20,241 bases of DNA, taken from positions 1 through 20,241 of the forward strand of contig NZ_JADWYQ010000070.1 of NCBI RefSeq assembly GCF_022414575.1, written 5' to 3'. The translations under genes were made by a program, and so were the position numbers. Of the stretch, positions 6,945-14,821 are shown in pieces (position 1 is the first letter of the stretch; the number at the start of each line of letters is the position of its first letter). This DNA comes from Streptomyces sp. MUM 178J. Lineage in GTDB: Bacteria; Actinomycetota; Actinomycetes; Streptomycetales; Streptomycetaceae. Under the pieces are notes generated by a model, which had not been told where the DNA came from, did not search any database, and was given only the letters and a program-made list of their open reading frames with translations.

Positions 6945-7261
6945 GATTTTCCTCCCGTATCGTCTGATGCAGACGAGTTACAAGGGAATCATTTTTCGAG
7001 GTGTGCGCCTAGAAGTGATCACGCCAAGATCAGTAGGCCATCCGGCCGACTTCGTTTGCTGGCTCTGTATTCACGTCGGGAGCGCATGAGGTCGCGACGG
7101 GCGGCCGAGTCCAGCCAGGACATCAGGTTACTCTGTCGCTGGGCGCGTCGGCGATGTCGACCCTTGCTGGAGCTGTCGACGGTCAAGTAATTCCCCACGG
7201 GCCGCATCTTCGGCTTCACGTAATTCCCCACCCCTGTCCGGACGGCGGTTCGGCGTGAGGC
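6945..7261. other. Gap without a supported gene; mixed base composition
   Basis: This stretch contains A/T-richer segments (for example around 6976-6996) unlike the flanks, and the direct repeats at 7183-7231. A 70-codon minus-strand frame (7019-7231) begins at the repeat and is very Arg/Ser-rich, which is typical of non-coding G/C-rich DNA. I do not call it. No RNA gene is visible. Confidence 0.4.
7183..7231. repeat. Pair of 16-bp direct repeats, possible IS end
   Basis: TCAAGTAATTCCCCAC (7183-7198) and TCACGTAATTCCCCAC (7216-7231) differ at one base and are 33 bp apart start to start. Spaced copies of GGGGAATTnC-type words are typical of the ends of actinobacterial IS21-family elements, but no transposase is present. 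This could be a lone end left by deletion. Confidence 0.55.
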
Positions 7262-7420
7262 TCAGACGGCTGGACGAGGGGGCTCAGCGTCCGCACGTCT
7301 GGAGGCGAGCGCCTGGGCGAGAACCTTGCAGACCGGGACGCCCCCCTCGGTCGGAGCTTCGATGACGGTCGTCTGGTAGCCCGGATATTCGCTCGTGCGG
7401 CATAGCGCTCCCGACCTCAC
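7262..7420 (-). CDS. Possible 52-residue hypothetical protein
   Basis: From GTG 7420 the frame encodes 52 residues, including GYQTTVIEAPTEGGVPVCKV and then LAQALASRRADAEPPRPAV. The central part has balanced composition and reads like a real short protein. The start is preceded only by GGGTGGG, a weak ribosome site. It is divergent from the DUF6193 gene with 38 bp between starts. I do not know the family. Confidence 0.3.
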   Translation of the reverse strand: MRSGALCRTSEYPGYQTTVIEAPTEGGVPVCKVLAQALASRRADAEPPRPAV

Positions 7421-7458
7421 CGCACCCACCCAACCTGGCCGCAATGGAGAATTCGAGC

Positions 7459-7857
7459 ATGACGACGAACGCTTCAGACGCAGACAAGGTGGAAGCGGCA
7501 TGGCAGGAGCTGCTCGACTCCGACCGGGTGAGCGCTGAGTTGGTTGCGGCGGCATACGCCGAGCCACGGCTACGGCAGCTCTTCCCCTGGGTTGGGATGT
7601 GGGAGCTGCACTTCAGTCGCTGCACTGAGCAGCGTTGGACATGGGACGTGCCCTACATCGGTCCGACAGCAGCCGGCCCGGGCCACGCCGGGCCGTACTA
7701 CGTTGAGGGACCTTCGCGGACTCAGAAGATCGGTAGAGCTGATACAGCACAGGAGGCTATCGCGATGGTCGTGGAGCGACTGCCGTCCAACTGCGGCCCC
7801 GCGTTCAACGGCACGCCCGAAGAGCTGGCCGTGTATGAGAGTGGAAGAAATCTGTGA
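7459..7857 (+). CDS. DUF6193 family protein
   Basis: A protein of 132 residues from ATG 7459 (137 if started at ATG 7444). The start at 7459 is preferred because GGAG lies 9 bases upstream; the first ATG has no ribosome site. The sequence matches the conserved pattern I recall for DUF6193. That pattern has an acidic N-terminus (VEAAWQELLDS), AEPRLRQLFPWVGMWELHFS, RWTWDVPYI, then GPYYVEGPSR, TAQEAIAMVVERLP and CGPAFNGTPEELA. Members are common in Streptomyces and are often annotated as linked to natural-product biosynthesis, but the biochemical role is not known to me. There are no membrane spans or signal peptide. It is convergent with the chorismate mutase gene. Confidence 0.8.
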   Translation: MTTNASDADKVEAAWQELLDSDRVSAELVAAAYAEPRLRQLFPWVGMWELHFSRCTEQRWTWDVPYIGPTAAGPGHAGPYYVEGPSRTQKIGRADTAQEAIAMVVERLPSNCGPAFNGTPEELAVYESGRNL

Positions 7858-7994
7858 TTGACCGGAGTTGTCAACCGCAGGGGCGGTTCTGACGACCCCG
7901 GCCAACCAGCGCTCGGCCACCGAGCGGGCTGATCCCGTTGCTGCGGGGCGGGCGGTGAATCGATGCATGATGACGGGGTTCTATGATCAGTTGT

Positions 7995-8025
7995 GGAGCA
8001 TCGAAGATCACTCCCCCGATGCTCC
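7995..8025 (-). terminator. Hairpin over the chorismate mutase stop codon
   Basis: A perfect 9-bp stem (GGAGCATCG at 7995-8003, CGATGCTCC at 8017-8025) with a 13-base loop. The stop codon of the chorismate mutase gene (8010-8008) lies in the loop. It could terminate transcription in both directions between the convergent DUF6193 and mutase genes. There is no T-run. Confidence 0.4.
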
Positions 8026-8343
8026 GTCGCTGGTCAGGGGCTTTTCGGCGATCTGCTCGTGGTGTCTGATCACTTCAGCGATGATGAAGTTCAGCAGCTT
8101 CTCGGCGAAGGCAGGATCCAGCTTGGCGCTCTCGGCGAGCTGGCGCAGGCGTTCGATCTGGCGGGCTTCGCGGGCGGGGTCGGCGGGCGGCAGGTTGTGC
8201 CGGGCTTTGAGGTGCCCTACCTGCTGGGTGCATTTGAAGCGTTCGGCGAGCATGTGCACGACTGCCGCGTCGATGTTGTCGATGCTCTCGCGGAGCCGTT
8301 CGAGCTGGGCCTGTACGGACTCGTCGATGTCCCTCGTGGTCAT
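8008..8343 (-). CDS. Chorismate mutase, AroQ class
   Basis: Catalyses the rearrangement of chorismate to prephenate, the branch point to phenylalanine and tyrosine. The 111-residue all-helical protein has the AroQ pattern. Arg18 lies in RESIDNID, Arg35 in HMLAERF, Lys46 in VGHLKA, and Asp55, Arg58 and Glu59 in ADPAREARQIERL. These positions align with Arg11, Arg28, Lys39, Asp48, Arg51 and Glu52 of the Escherichia coli enzyme. The last helix carries EVIRHHE. It stands alone rather than fused to a dehydratase or dehydrogenase. There is no signal peptide, so it is cytoplasmic. Start ATG 8343 has only GGGA close upstream. The gene is isolated, and trypsin terminator DNA separates it from sprT. 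Confidence 0.9.
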   Translation of the reverse strand: MTTRDIDESVQAQLERLRESIDNIDAAVVHMLAERFKCTQQVGHLKARHNLPPADPAREARQIERLRQLAESAKLDPAFAEKLLNFIIAEVIRHHEQIAEKPLTSDGASGE

Positions 8344-8444
8344 GGTCCCGGAGCTTACGTCGCCGTGGTCGGAGGGGTCGGCGGGTGTTCAGTGTCTGGG
8401 ATGCGGCGCCCTCGCTCCGGCTGAGGAGCCCTGGGACGTCAGAC

Positions 8445-8478
8445 GGCGGCCGGCCGGGGCTGGCGCCGGCCGGCCGCC
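8445..8478 (-). terminator. G/C-rich hairpin, likely sprT terminator
   Basis: A perfect 13-bp stem (GGCGGCCGGCCGG at 8445-8457 and its complement at 8466-8478) with an 8-base loop lies about 65 bases beyond the sprT stop. Long G/C stems without a T-run are usual terminators in Streptomyces. It may serve both strands. Confidence 0.6.
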
Positions 8479-8496
8479 TGTGCTGTCCGGTTCTAC

Positions 8497-8530
8497 CGCG
8501 GTACCGGTGTGCCCGCGGTACCGGTGTGCC
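8497..8530. repeat. Perfect 17-bp tandem duplication
   Basis: CGCGGTACCGGTGTGCC occurs twice back to back (8497-8513 and 8514-8530), between the sprT stop and its terminator hairpin. Each copy holds the GGTACC palindrome. Confidence 0.9.
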
Positions 8531-8544
8531 TGGTGGGTGTGCGG

Positions 8545-9498
<954 letters not shown>

Positions 9499-9598
9499 TC
9501 ACGGCCCTCACAAGACAGCCTTTTCGGCCACCGGGGCAGCCCGATGGCGGGCCCCGTAGAGTTGAGTCCGGCCGACCGTCGCGCATGGGGGTACGGAC

Positions 9599-10498
9599 GT
9601 GGTGAACGGCAGCGAGGTCGTACACGGCTTTCCGCACCTCGACACGGTGCGGGAGGCGATCACCGCCCTGTACCGGCGGCTCTCGCCGGACGGGATCCTC
9701 TCCTACGGCGCCAGCGTGCCGCCCGCCGACGTGGCCTTCTCCGACCAGGACGATCTGCATCTGGGCACACAGCGCGTCGCCCGCGCCCTGGTGCAGCAGC
9801 TGCGGCTGCCGGACGCCAGGATGATCGTGAGTTTCCGGGAGATGGAGCATGCCGCTTCCGTCGAACTGACCGCGGGCCCGGAGTACTTCATCGAACTGAA
9901 CGACCGGTTCCGCAGACACCGCCGGGACATCGGGGCGGCCCTGGCCCACGAGATCATGCATGTGCTGCTGCACCGGCTGGATCTGTCGTTCGCCGGGACC
10001 CGGGACAACGAGATCCTCACGGACACGGCGACCACCTATCTGGGGGCGGGCTGGCTGCTGCTCGACGCGTTCCGGGAGGACCGGCTCTCCAGCCAGAAGC
10101 TGGGCTATCTCACCCCGGAGGAGTTCGGCTATGTGCTGGCCAAGCGGTCGGAGATGTTCGGCGAGGACCCCTCGCCGTGGTTCACCAGTCCGCAGGCGTA
10201 CACGGCGTTCGCCAGAGGCAGGGCGCAGGCGCAGCAAGACCGCCGGCAGCCGCCGCTGACGGCGGCCGGGTGGGCGGGCCGCCGCCGGTACGCCAAGGAG
10301 CGACGGCGCGCCCAGGAGCATCCGCAGGCCGCAGCGGGAAACGGCTCCCCGTACGCGTTCGAGGGCGGCGGGCCCGACGGCGTGCTGAAGGTCTCCTTCG
10401 CCTGCCCCACCTGCCGGCAGCGCATCCGGCTGCCGGTCCGCGGGCGGGTGCGGGCCCGCTGCGGCCTGTGCCGCACGGTCCTCGAGTGCGACACCTGA
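9599..10498 (+). CDS. Putative HExxH zinc peptidase with C-terminal zinc ribbon
   Basis: A 299-residue soluble protein starting at GTG 9599 (a second GTG follows at once), with GGGG about 8 bases upstream. A metallopeptidase-like motif HEIMHVLLHR lies at residues 117-126, in a helix preceded by GAALA. Glu138 or Asp142 (in DNEILTDTATTYLGAG) are candidates for the third zinc ligand, as in gluzincin folds. A basic, Gln/Arg-rich linker (about 205-245) leads to a four-Cys zinc ribbon: Cys269 and Cys272 (CPTC), then Cys288 and Cys291 (CGLC). There is no signal peptide or membrane span, so it should act in the cytoplasm. I know of no characterised homologue. A zinc-bound structural role for the HExxH, rather than proteolysis, is possible. 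It is convergent with the steroid cluster. Confidence 0.78.
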   Translation: MVNGSEVVHGFPHLDTVREAITALYRRLSPDGILSYGASVPPADVAFSDQDDLHLGTQRVARALVQQLRLPDARMIVSFREMEHAASVELTAGPEYFIELNDRFRRHRRDIGAALAHEIMHVLLHRLDLSFAGTRDNEILTDTATTYLGAGWLLLDAFREDRLSSQKLGYLTPEEFGYVLAKRSEMFGEDPSPWFTSPQAYTAFARGRAQAQQDRRQPPLTAAGWAGRRRYAKERRRAQEHPQAAAGNGSPYAFEGGGPDGVLKVSFACPTCRQRIRLPVRGRVRARCGLCRTVLECDT

Positions 10499-10547
10499 GC
10501 GCCGACGGCGCATGAGCGTCGACGGCGGCGGGCGCGCCGACCCCGGC

Positions 10548-10601
10548 CGGGATCACCCCTTCCGGTGTACGGATCGGGATCACCCCTTGAGGTGTACGGG
10601 T
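10548..10601. repeat. 27-bp tandem duplication at the 3' end of an SDR gene
   Basis: Units 10548-10574 and 10575-10601 match at 24 of 27 bases. Each contains the complement of a TGA stop in the same frame of the SDR gene, because 27 is a multiple of three. The core GTGTACGG recurs inverted at 10610-10633. It looks like a duplication of the SDR tail that left the older stop downstream of the present one. Confidence 0.85.
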
Positions 10602-11536
10602 CGGGGTGGCCCCGACCCGTACACCGGAAGGGGCGGCTCGGCCCCGGCCAGCAGCCCCCGGGCCGCCTCCCCCGCCTCCGCCGGGGTCCAGCGCGCCGCC
10701 CTGTCCGCGGTGGGGCCGCGCCGCCAGCCCTCCATGACGGTGATGCGGCCCGCCTCCGCCTCGAAGACCCGCCCGGTGACGCCCGCGCTGGGCGGGCCGG
10801 AGCAGAGCCAGACGACGAGCGGCGAGACGTTCGACGGGGACATCGCGTCGAACGCGCCCGGCGCCCCCGGGGCCGCCATCGCCTCGGGGAAGGCTCGCTC
10901 GGTCATCCGGGTGCGGGCGGCCGGGGCGACTGCGTTGACCTGAACTCCGTAGCGCCCGAGTTCCGCCGCGGCGACCAGTGTCAGGGCGACGATCCCGGCC
11001 TTGGCGGCGGAGTAGCCGCCCTGTCCGACGCTGCCGAGCAGGCCCGCCCCGGAGGTGGTGCCGACGACCCTGGCGGCCGACTCCCGGCCCGCCTTCGCCT
11101 CGCCGCGCCAGTACGCCGCCGCGTGCTTCAGCGGCAGGAAGTGACCCTTGAGGTGGACGCGTACGACGGCGTCCCAGTCCTCCTCGTCGAGGTTGACGAG
11201 CATCCGGTCACGCAGGAAGCCGGCGTTGTTGACGAGGGCGTCCAGCCGGCCGAAGCCGTCGACGGCGGCGGCGATCAGCGACCGCGCGCCCTCGGGTGCG
11301 GCCACGTCCCCGCCGTGCGCCAGCGCCTCTCCGCCCGCCGCGCGGATCTCGTCGACGACCTGCCGTGCGTGACCGCCCGGGCCCGGGGGCTCGCCGGGGA
11401 GCCCGTCGGGGCCGACGCCGAGGTCGTTCACGACGACGCGCGCGCCCTCGGCGGCCAGCGCCAGGGCATGGGCGCGGCCGAGTCCTCTGCCTCCTCCGGT
11501 GACGATGACGACGCGCCCGTCGCAGATGCCGCTCAT
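10580..11536 (-). CDS. Short-chain dehydrogenase/reductase, Rv3548c-like, steroid cluster
   Basis: A 318-residue NAD(P)-dependent oxidoreductase of the classical SDR fold. It shows TGGGRGLG at 13-20 and Asp38 at the end of the second strand (VVNDLG, favouring NAD). NNAG follows at 103-106, and the catalytic Ser162, Tyr175 and Lys179 (YSAAK). The VNDLG start and the long insert after it resemble the hydroxyacyl-CoA dehydrogenase part of peroxisomal multifunctional enzyme type 2. By position and type it corresponds to mycobacterial Rv3548c in the KstR2 regulon, so a beta-hydroxyacyl-CoA intermediate of steroid ring degradation is a likely substrate; the exact step is not established. Its ATG overlaps the stop of the upstream SDR gene (ATGA). 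The last 17 codons lie in a hairpin and beside a tandem duplication. Confidence 0.88.
   Translation of the reverse strand: MSGICDGRVVIVTGGGRGLGRAHALALAAEGARVVVNDLGVGPDGLPGEPPGPGGHARQVVDEIRAAGGEALAHGGDVAAPEGARSLIAAAVDGFGRLDALVNNAGFLRDRMLVNLDEEDWDAVVRVHLKGHFLPLKHAAAYWRGEAKAGRESAARVVGTTSGAGLLGSVGQGGYSAAKAGIVALTLVAAAELGRYGVQVNAVAPAARTRMTERAFPEAMAAPGAPGAFDAMSPSNVSPLVVWLCSGPPSAGVTGRVFEAEAGRITVMEGWRRGPTADRAARWTPAEAGEAARGLLAGAEPPLPVYGSGPPRPVHLKG
10583..10633. terminator. Long hairpin at the convergent gene ends
   Basis: Arms 10583-10606 and 10610-10633 pair at 22 of 24 positions around a 3-base loop (TGG). It lies inside the last codons of the minus-strand SDR gene and 85 bases past the stop of the plus-strand peptidase gene, so it is well placed to stop transcription from both sides. 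Confidence 0.65.
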
Positions 11537-12363
11537 CCGGTGCTCCCCTCCTGACGGTTGACGGTCTCGTTCCGGCGGACGGCCGGCAGGTCGGCGGTCT
11601 CCTGCCGCCGGCCGGCGGTCGCCGCGTCGAGGAAGGCGGGCCGCTCGCCGCCCCCGTGCACCAGCAGCGACGCCCCGCTGATGTAGGCGGCGCGGTCCGA
11701 GGCGAGGAAGAGCGCCGCGTCGCCGATCTCGTCCGGCTCCGCGAGCCGGCCCAGCGGCACCGTGCGTTCCACCGCCGCCACCCCGTCCGCGTCCCCGTAG
11801 TGCAGCGCGGACAGCTCCGTGCGGACCATGCCGAGGACGATGGTGTTCACCCGCACCTCCGGGGCCCACTCCACCGCCATGGACCGGGCCAGGCTCTCCA
11901 GGCCCGCCTTGGCCGCCCCGTAGGCCGCCGTGCCCGGCGACGGGCGGGTCCCGCTCACGCTGCCGGTCATCACCACCGAGCCGCGCGCCGCGCGCAGTTG
12001 CTCGTACGCGGCGAGCGAGGCCGTGAGCGGAGCGAGGAGGTTGAGCTCCACCACCCGGGCGTGGCGCTCGGGCCCGCCCTCGCCCAGCGGGCGGCGGGGG
12101 GTTCCGCCGGCGTTGTTGACGAGCGTGTCCAGCCGTCCGCACCGGTCGGCCACCTGGTCGAAGAAGCGGCGTACCGCGGCCGTGTCGCGCAGATCGACGG
12201 GCAGGAAGCGCGCCTGCCTGCCGCCGTGCGCGACCGGCCGCTCAGGCGGTCGGCGGGCGCAGACCAGGACCTCGGCCCCGGCCCGCAGAAAGGCCCGGGC
12301 GATGCCCGCGCCCACCCCCCGGGTGCCGCCGGTGACGACCGCGACCCTCCCCTCCCACTCCAT
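11533..12363 (-). CDS. Short-chain dehydrogenase/reductase, Rv3549c-like, steroid cluster
   Basis: A 276-residue classical SDR. The cofactor motif TGGTRGVG is at 11-18, NNAG at 83-86, and the catalytic residues are Ser135, Tyr148 and Lys152 (YGAAK). The core ends near residue 242 (SGASLLVHGGG). About 30 hydrophilic residues follow (ETADLPAVRRNETVNRQEG) that are extra to the family and may be disordered. It corresponds by order and type to mycobacterial Rv3549c, also in the KstR2 regulon, whose step is unassigned. The start has GAGGGAAGG about 10 bases upstream. It is the first gene of a two-gene unit that reads away from echA20, with the proposed KstR2 operator 23 bp upstream of its ATG. Confidence 0.88.
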   Translation of the reverse strand: MEWEGRVAVVTGGTRGVGAGIARAFLRAGAEVLVCARRPPERPVAHGGRQARFLPVDLRDTAAVRRFFDQVADRCGRLDTLVNNAGGTPRRPLGEGGPERHARVVELNLLAPLTASLAAYEQLRAARGSVVMTGSVSGTRPSPGTAAYGAAKAGLESLARSMAVEWAPEVRVNTIVLGMVRTELSALHYGDADGVAAVERTVPLGRLAEPDEIGDAALFLASDRAAYISGASLLVHGGGERPAFLDAATAGRRQETADLPAVRRNETVNRQEGSTG

Positions 12364-12385
12364 GGGCTGCTACCTTCCCTCACCT

Positions 12386-12399
12386 AACAAACGTTTGGT
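12386..12399. promoter_or_regulatory. Proposed KstR2 operator, SDR/echA20 divergent gap
   Basis: AACAAACGTTTGGT contains the perfect palindrome CAAACGTTTG. It fits the mycobacterial KstR2 motif AnCAAGnnCTTGnT except that the inner G/C pair is A/T. It shares CCTAnCAAAC with the second site at 18591-18600. An 8-bp inverted repeat (GCTACCTT 12369-12376, AAGGTAGC 12403-12410) flanks it and offers a TACCTT -10-like box on each strand. Both predicted transcription starts would then fall within 3 bp of the operator or inside it. KstR2 is released by HIP-CoA in mycobacteria, so induction by a steroid intermediate is expected. Confidence 0.7.
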
Positions 12400-12420
12400 G
12401 GAAAGGTAGCTGATCCATCC

Positions 12421-13185
12421 ATGGGTGTCTCCACCGCACGTCCCGGAAACGGCGTCCGTCTCGTCACGGTCGACTTCCCACCCGTCAACGCCCTGCCCGT
12501 GCGAGGCTGGTACGACCTCGCGGACGCGGTGCGCGCCGCGGGCCGTGACCCGGCCGTGCGCTGCGTCGTGCTGGCCGCCGAGGGCCGCGGCTTCAACGCG
12601 GGCGTCGACCTGAAGGAACTGCAGCGGGACGACGCGGCGCGCACGGCGCTCATCGGCGTCAACCGCGCCTGCGCCGAGGCGTTCGCCGCCGTGTACGGGT
12701 GCGAGGTCCCCGTCGTCGCGGCGGTGCAGGGCCACTGCCTGGGCGGCGGCGTCGGCCTGGCGGGCAACGCGGACGCGCTCGTCGCCTCCGACGACGCCCG
12801 CTTCGGCCTCCCGGAGCTGGACCGGGGGGCCCTGGGCGCGGCCACCCACCTCGCCCGCCTGGTCCCGCAGCATCTGATGCGCACGCTGTACTTCACCTCA
12901 CGGACCGTCACCGCCCGGGAACTGCACGCCCACGGCGCGGTGTGGCGCGTCACCCCGCGCGACCGGCTGCGCGAGGCAGCGCTGGAGCTGGCCCGGGAGG
13001 TCGCGGCGAAGGACGGCGAACTGCTGCGGCTGGCCAAGGCGGCGATCAACGGGATCGATCCGGTCGACGTACATCGCAGCTACCGCTTCGAGCAGGGCTT
13101 CACCTTCGAGGCGGGGCTCAGCGGACTCGCCGACCGCGTCCGCGGCGCCTTCGGCGCCGCCCCGGCCGAGGAGGCCGGGCGGTGA
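12421..13185 (+). CDS. echA20: Ring-D opening crotonase-type hydrolase EchA20
   Basis: A 254-residue crotonase-fold enzyme. In M. tuberculosis, EchA20 hydrolytically opens ring D of the dioxo-indene carboxyl-CoA (HIEC-CoA) to give the cyclohexene COCHEA-CoA. The sequence shows DFPPVNALP at 18-26, the oxyanion-hole pair around AEGRGFNAGVD (53-63) and GHCLGGG (104-110), and FGLPELDRGALGAATHL. It closes with SYRFEQGFTFE. All of these align with EchA20 as I recall it. Length equals the family's (about 250). ATG 12421 is kept because it sits at the conserved N-terminus; GGAAAGG lies about 14 bases upstream. Its TGA overlaps the GTG of ipdA by 4 bases. It is the first gene of the plus-strand unit. 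Confidence 0.92.
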   Translation: MGVSTARPGNGVRLVTVDFPPVNALPVRGWYDLADAVRAAGRDPAVRCVVLAAEGRGFNAGVDLKELQRDDAARTALIGVNRACAEAFAAVYGCEVPVVAAVQGHCLGGGVGLAGNADALVASDDARFGLPELDRGALGAATHLARLVPQHLMRTLYFTSRTVTARELHAHGAVWRVTPRDRLREAALELAREVAAKDGELLRLAKAAINGIDPVDVHRSYRFEQGFTFEAGLSGLADRVRGAFGAAPAEEAGR

Positions 13186-14054
13186 CCGACAAGACCATGA
13201 CGCCCGAGGACGTCGTCGGCAGGCTGCGCAGCGGGATGACGCTCGGCATCGGCGGCTGGGGCTCGCGCCGCAAGCCGATGGCGCTGGTCAGGGCGGTGCT
13301 CAGGGCCGGCCTCACGGATCTCACCGTGGTGTCGTACGGGGGCCCCGACGTGGGGCTGCTCGCTGCGGCGGGCCGTGTCCGCCGGCTTGTCGCCCCCTTC
13401 GCCACCCTTGATTCGATCCCGCTCGAACCGCACTTCCGCGCCGCCCGCCAGTGCGCCGCCTTCGAACTGACGGAGCTCGACGAGGCGATGTTCATGTGGG
13501 GGCTCACCGCGGCCGCCCACCGCCTGCCGTTCCTGCCTGTGCGCACCGCGCTGGGCTCCGACGTCATGCGGGTCAACCCCGGTCTGCGCACGGTGGTCTC
13601 GCCGTACGGCGACGGCGAGGAGTTCGTCGCCGCGCCCGCGCTGCGCCTGGACGCCGCGCTGGTGCACATGAACCGCGCGGACCCGTCGGGCAACGGCCAG
13701 TACCTGGGCCCGGACCCGTACTTCGACGATCTGTTCTGCGAGGCCGCCGACGCCGCGTACGTCTCCTGCGAACGACTCGTCGGGACGGCAGACCTCGCCA
13801 AGGAGGCCGCGCCGCAGACCCTGCTGCTCAAGCGTCATGCCGTCACCGGTGTCGTCGAGGCTCCGAACGGCGCGCACTTCACCTCGTGCGCCCCCGACTA
13901 CGACCGCGACGAGAACTTCCAGAAGCTGTACGCCGCCACCGGCTGGCCCGAGTTCGCGGACCGCTTCCTCGCGGGCTCCGACGAGGGGGCCTATCAGTCG
14001 GCGGTGCGGACCTGGCACGAGGAGCAGACGGGCGAGCGGGAGGCAGAGCGATGA
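13182..14054 (+). CDS. ipdA: COCHEA-CoA hydrolase, alpha subunit
   Basis: A subunit of IpdAB, a class I CoA-transferase-fold enzyme. In mycobacteria it acts as a hydrolase that opens steroid ring C of COCHEA-CoA. The 290 residues match IpdA features: GMTLGIGGWGSRRKPMA at 18-34, VVSYGGPDVGLL at 49-60, then LPFLPVRTALGSDV, DPYFDDLF, and VEAPNGAHFT..APDYDRDE near the end. The acidic stretch ELTELDEAM (95-103) corresponds to the region of the catalytic Glu reported for mycobacterial IpdA. Which Glu it is I infer only by position. The start is GTG 13182, overlapping the echA20 stop by 4 bases. An inner ATG at 13197 is less likely. Its stop overlaps ipdB by 4 bases, which fits equal production of the two subunits. 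Confidence 0.92.
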   Translation: MTDKTMTPEDVVGRLRSGMTLGIGGWGSRRKPMALVRAVLRAGLTDLTVVSYGGPDVGLLAAAGRVRRLVAPFATLDSIPLEPHFRAARQCAAFELTELDEAMFMWGLTAAAHRLPFLPVRTALGSDVMRVNPGLRTVVSPYGDGEEFVAAPALRLDAALVHMNRADPSGNGQYLGPDPYFDDLFCEAADAAYVSCERLVGTADLAKEAAPQTLLLKRHAVTGVVEAPNGAHFTSCAPDYDRDENFQKLYAATGWPEFADRFLAGSDEGAYQSAVRTWHEEQTGEREAER

Positions 14055-14821
14055 CGGACACGGTCAGCCGGGCGGAGTACTGCGTGGTCGCCTGCGCCGA
14101 GGCATGGCGCGGCGACGGGGAGGTCCTGGCCAGTCCGATGGGCCTGATCCCGTCCCTCGGCGCGCGCCTCGCCAAGCACACCTTCTCCCCCGATCTGCTG
14201 CTCACCGACGGGGAGGCGATGCTGGTCGGCCTCGACGGGACGGTGGAGGGCTGGCTGCCGTACCGGCAGCATCTGGCACTGGTCACCGGGGGCAGGCGGC
14301 ACGTCATGATGGGCGCGAGCCAGCTCGACCGGCACGGCAACCAGAACATCTCCTGCATCGGCGACTGGCGCCGGCCCGACCGCCAGCTGCTGGGCGTGCG
14401 CGGCGCGCCGGCGAACACCCTCAACCACCCGGTCAGCTACTGGGTGCCCCGGCATACGCGGAGGGTGTTCGTCGAGCGGGTCGACATGGTGTGCGGAGTC
14501 GGCTACGCGCGGGCGGCGGGAGCGGGCCCGTCGGCGAGCCGGTTCCACCGCATCCCGCGGGTCGTCTCCGACCTGGGCGTGTTCGATTTCGAGACCCCCG
14601 ACCGGACGATGCGGCTGGCATCCCTGCATCCGGGGGTCACGCTCGACCGGGTCCGGGAGGCGACCGGCTTTGACCTGACCGTGCCCAGGGCCGGGGCCTG
14701 GGCCGGAGCCGGGGAGGTTCCGTACACCCGTGAGCCGACGGCGGCCGAACTGCGGCTGATCCGCGAGGTCATCGACCCGGCGGGACGCCGCGAGCACGAG
14801 GTCGGGGCGGCGGGCCGATGA
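14051..14821 (+). CDS. ipdB: COCHEA-CoA hydrolase, beta subunit
   Basis: The partner of IpdA in the ring-C-opening hydrolase. It is 256 residues, against about 250 in M. tuberculosis. It has the CoA-transferase beta fold pattern: ASPMGLIPSLGARLAK, then DLLLTDGEAMLV, GASQLDRHGNQNIS, and the glycine-rich RGAPANTLNH. The ending DRVREATGFDLTVP also fits, since CoA-transferase beta subunits typically end with VxxxTGF. It overlaps ipdA upstream and ipdC downstream, each by ATGA, so the four genes are read as one coupled unit. Loss of ipdAB in mycobacteria makes cholesterol toxic by trapping CoA. Confidence 0.92.
   Translation: MTDTVSRAEYCVVACAEAWRGDGEVLASPMGLIPSLGARLAKHTFSPDLLLTDGEAMLVGLDGTVEGWLPYRQHLALVTGGRRHVMMGASQLDRHGNQNISCIGDWRRPDRQLLGVRGAPANTLNHPVSYWVPRHTRRVFVERVDMVCGVGYARAAGAGPSASRFHRIPRVVSDLGVFDFETPDRTMRLASLHPGVTLDRVREATGFDLTVPRAGAWAGAGEVPYTREPTAAELRLIREVIDPAGRREHEVGAAGR

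Noticed and set aside
7019..7231. 70-codon minus-strand frame beginning at the direct repeats
   Set aside because: Arg/Ser-rich composition, no ribosome site, and its first residues are just the repeat translated.
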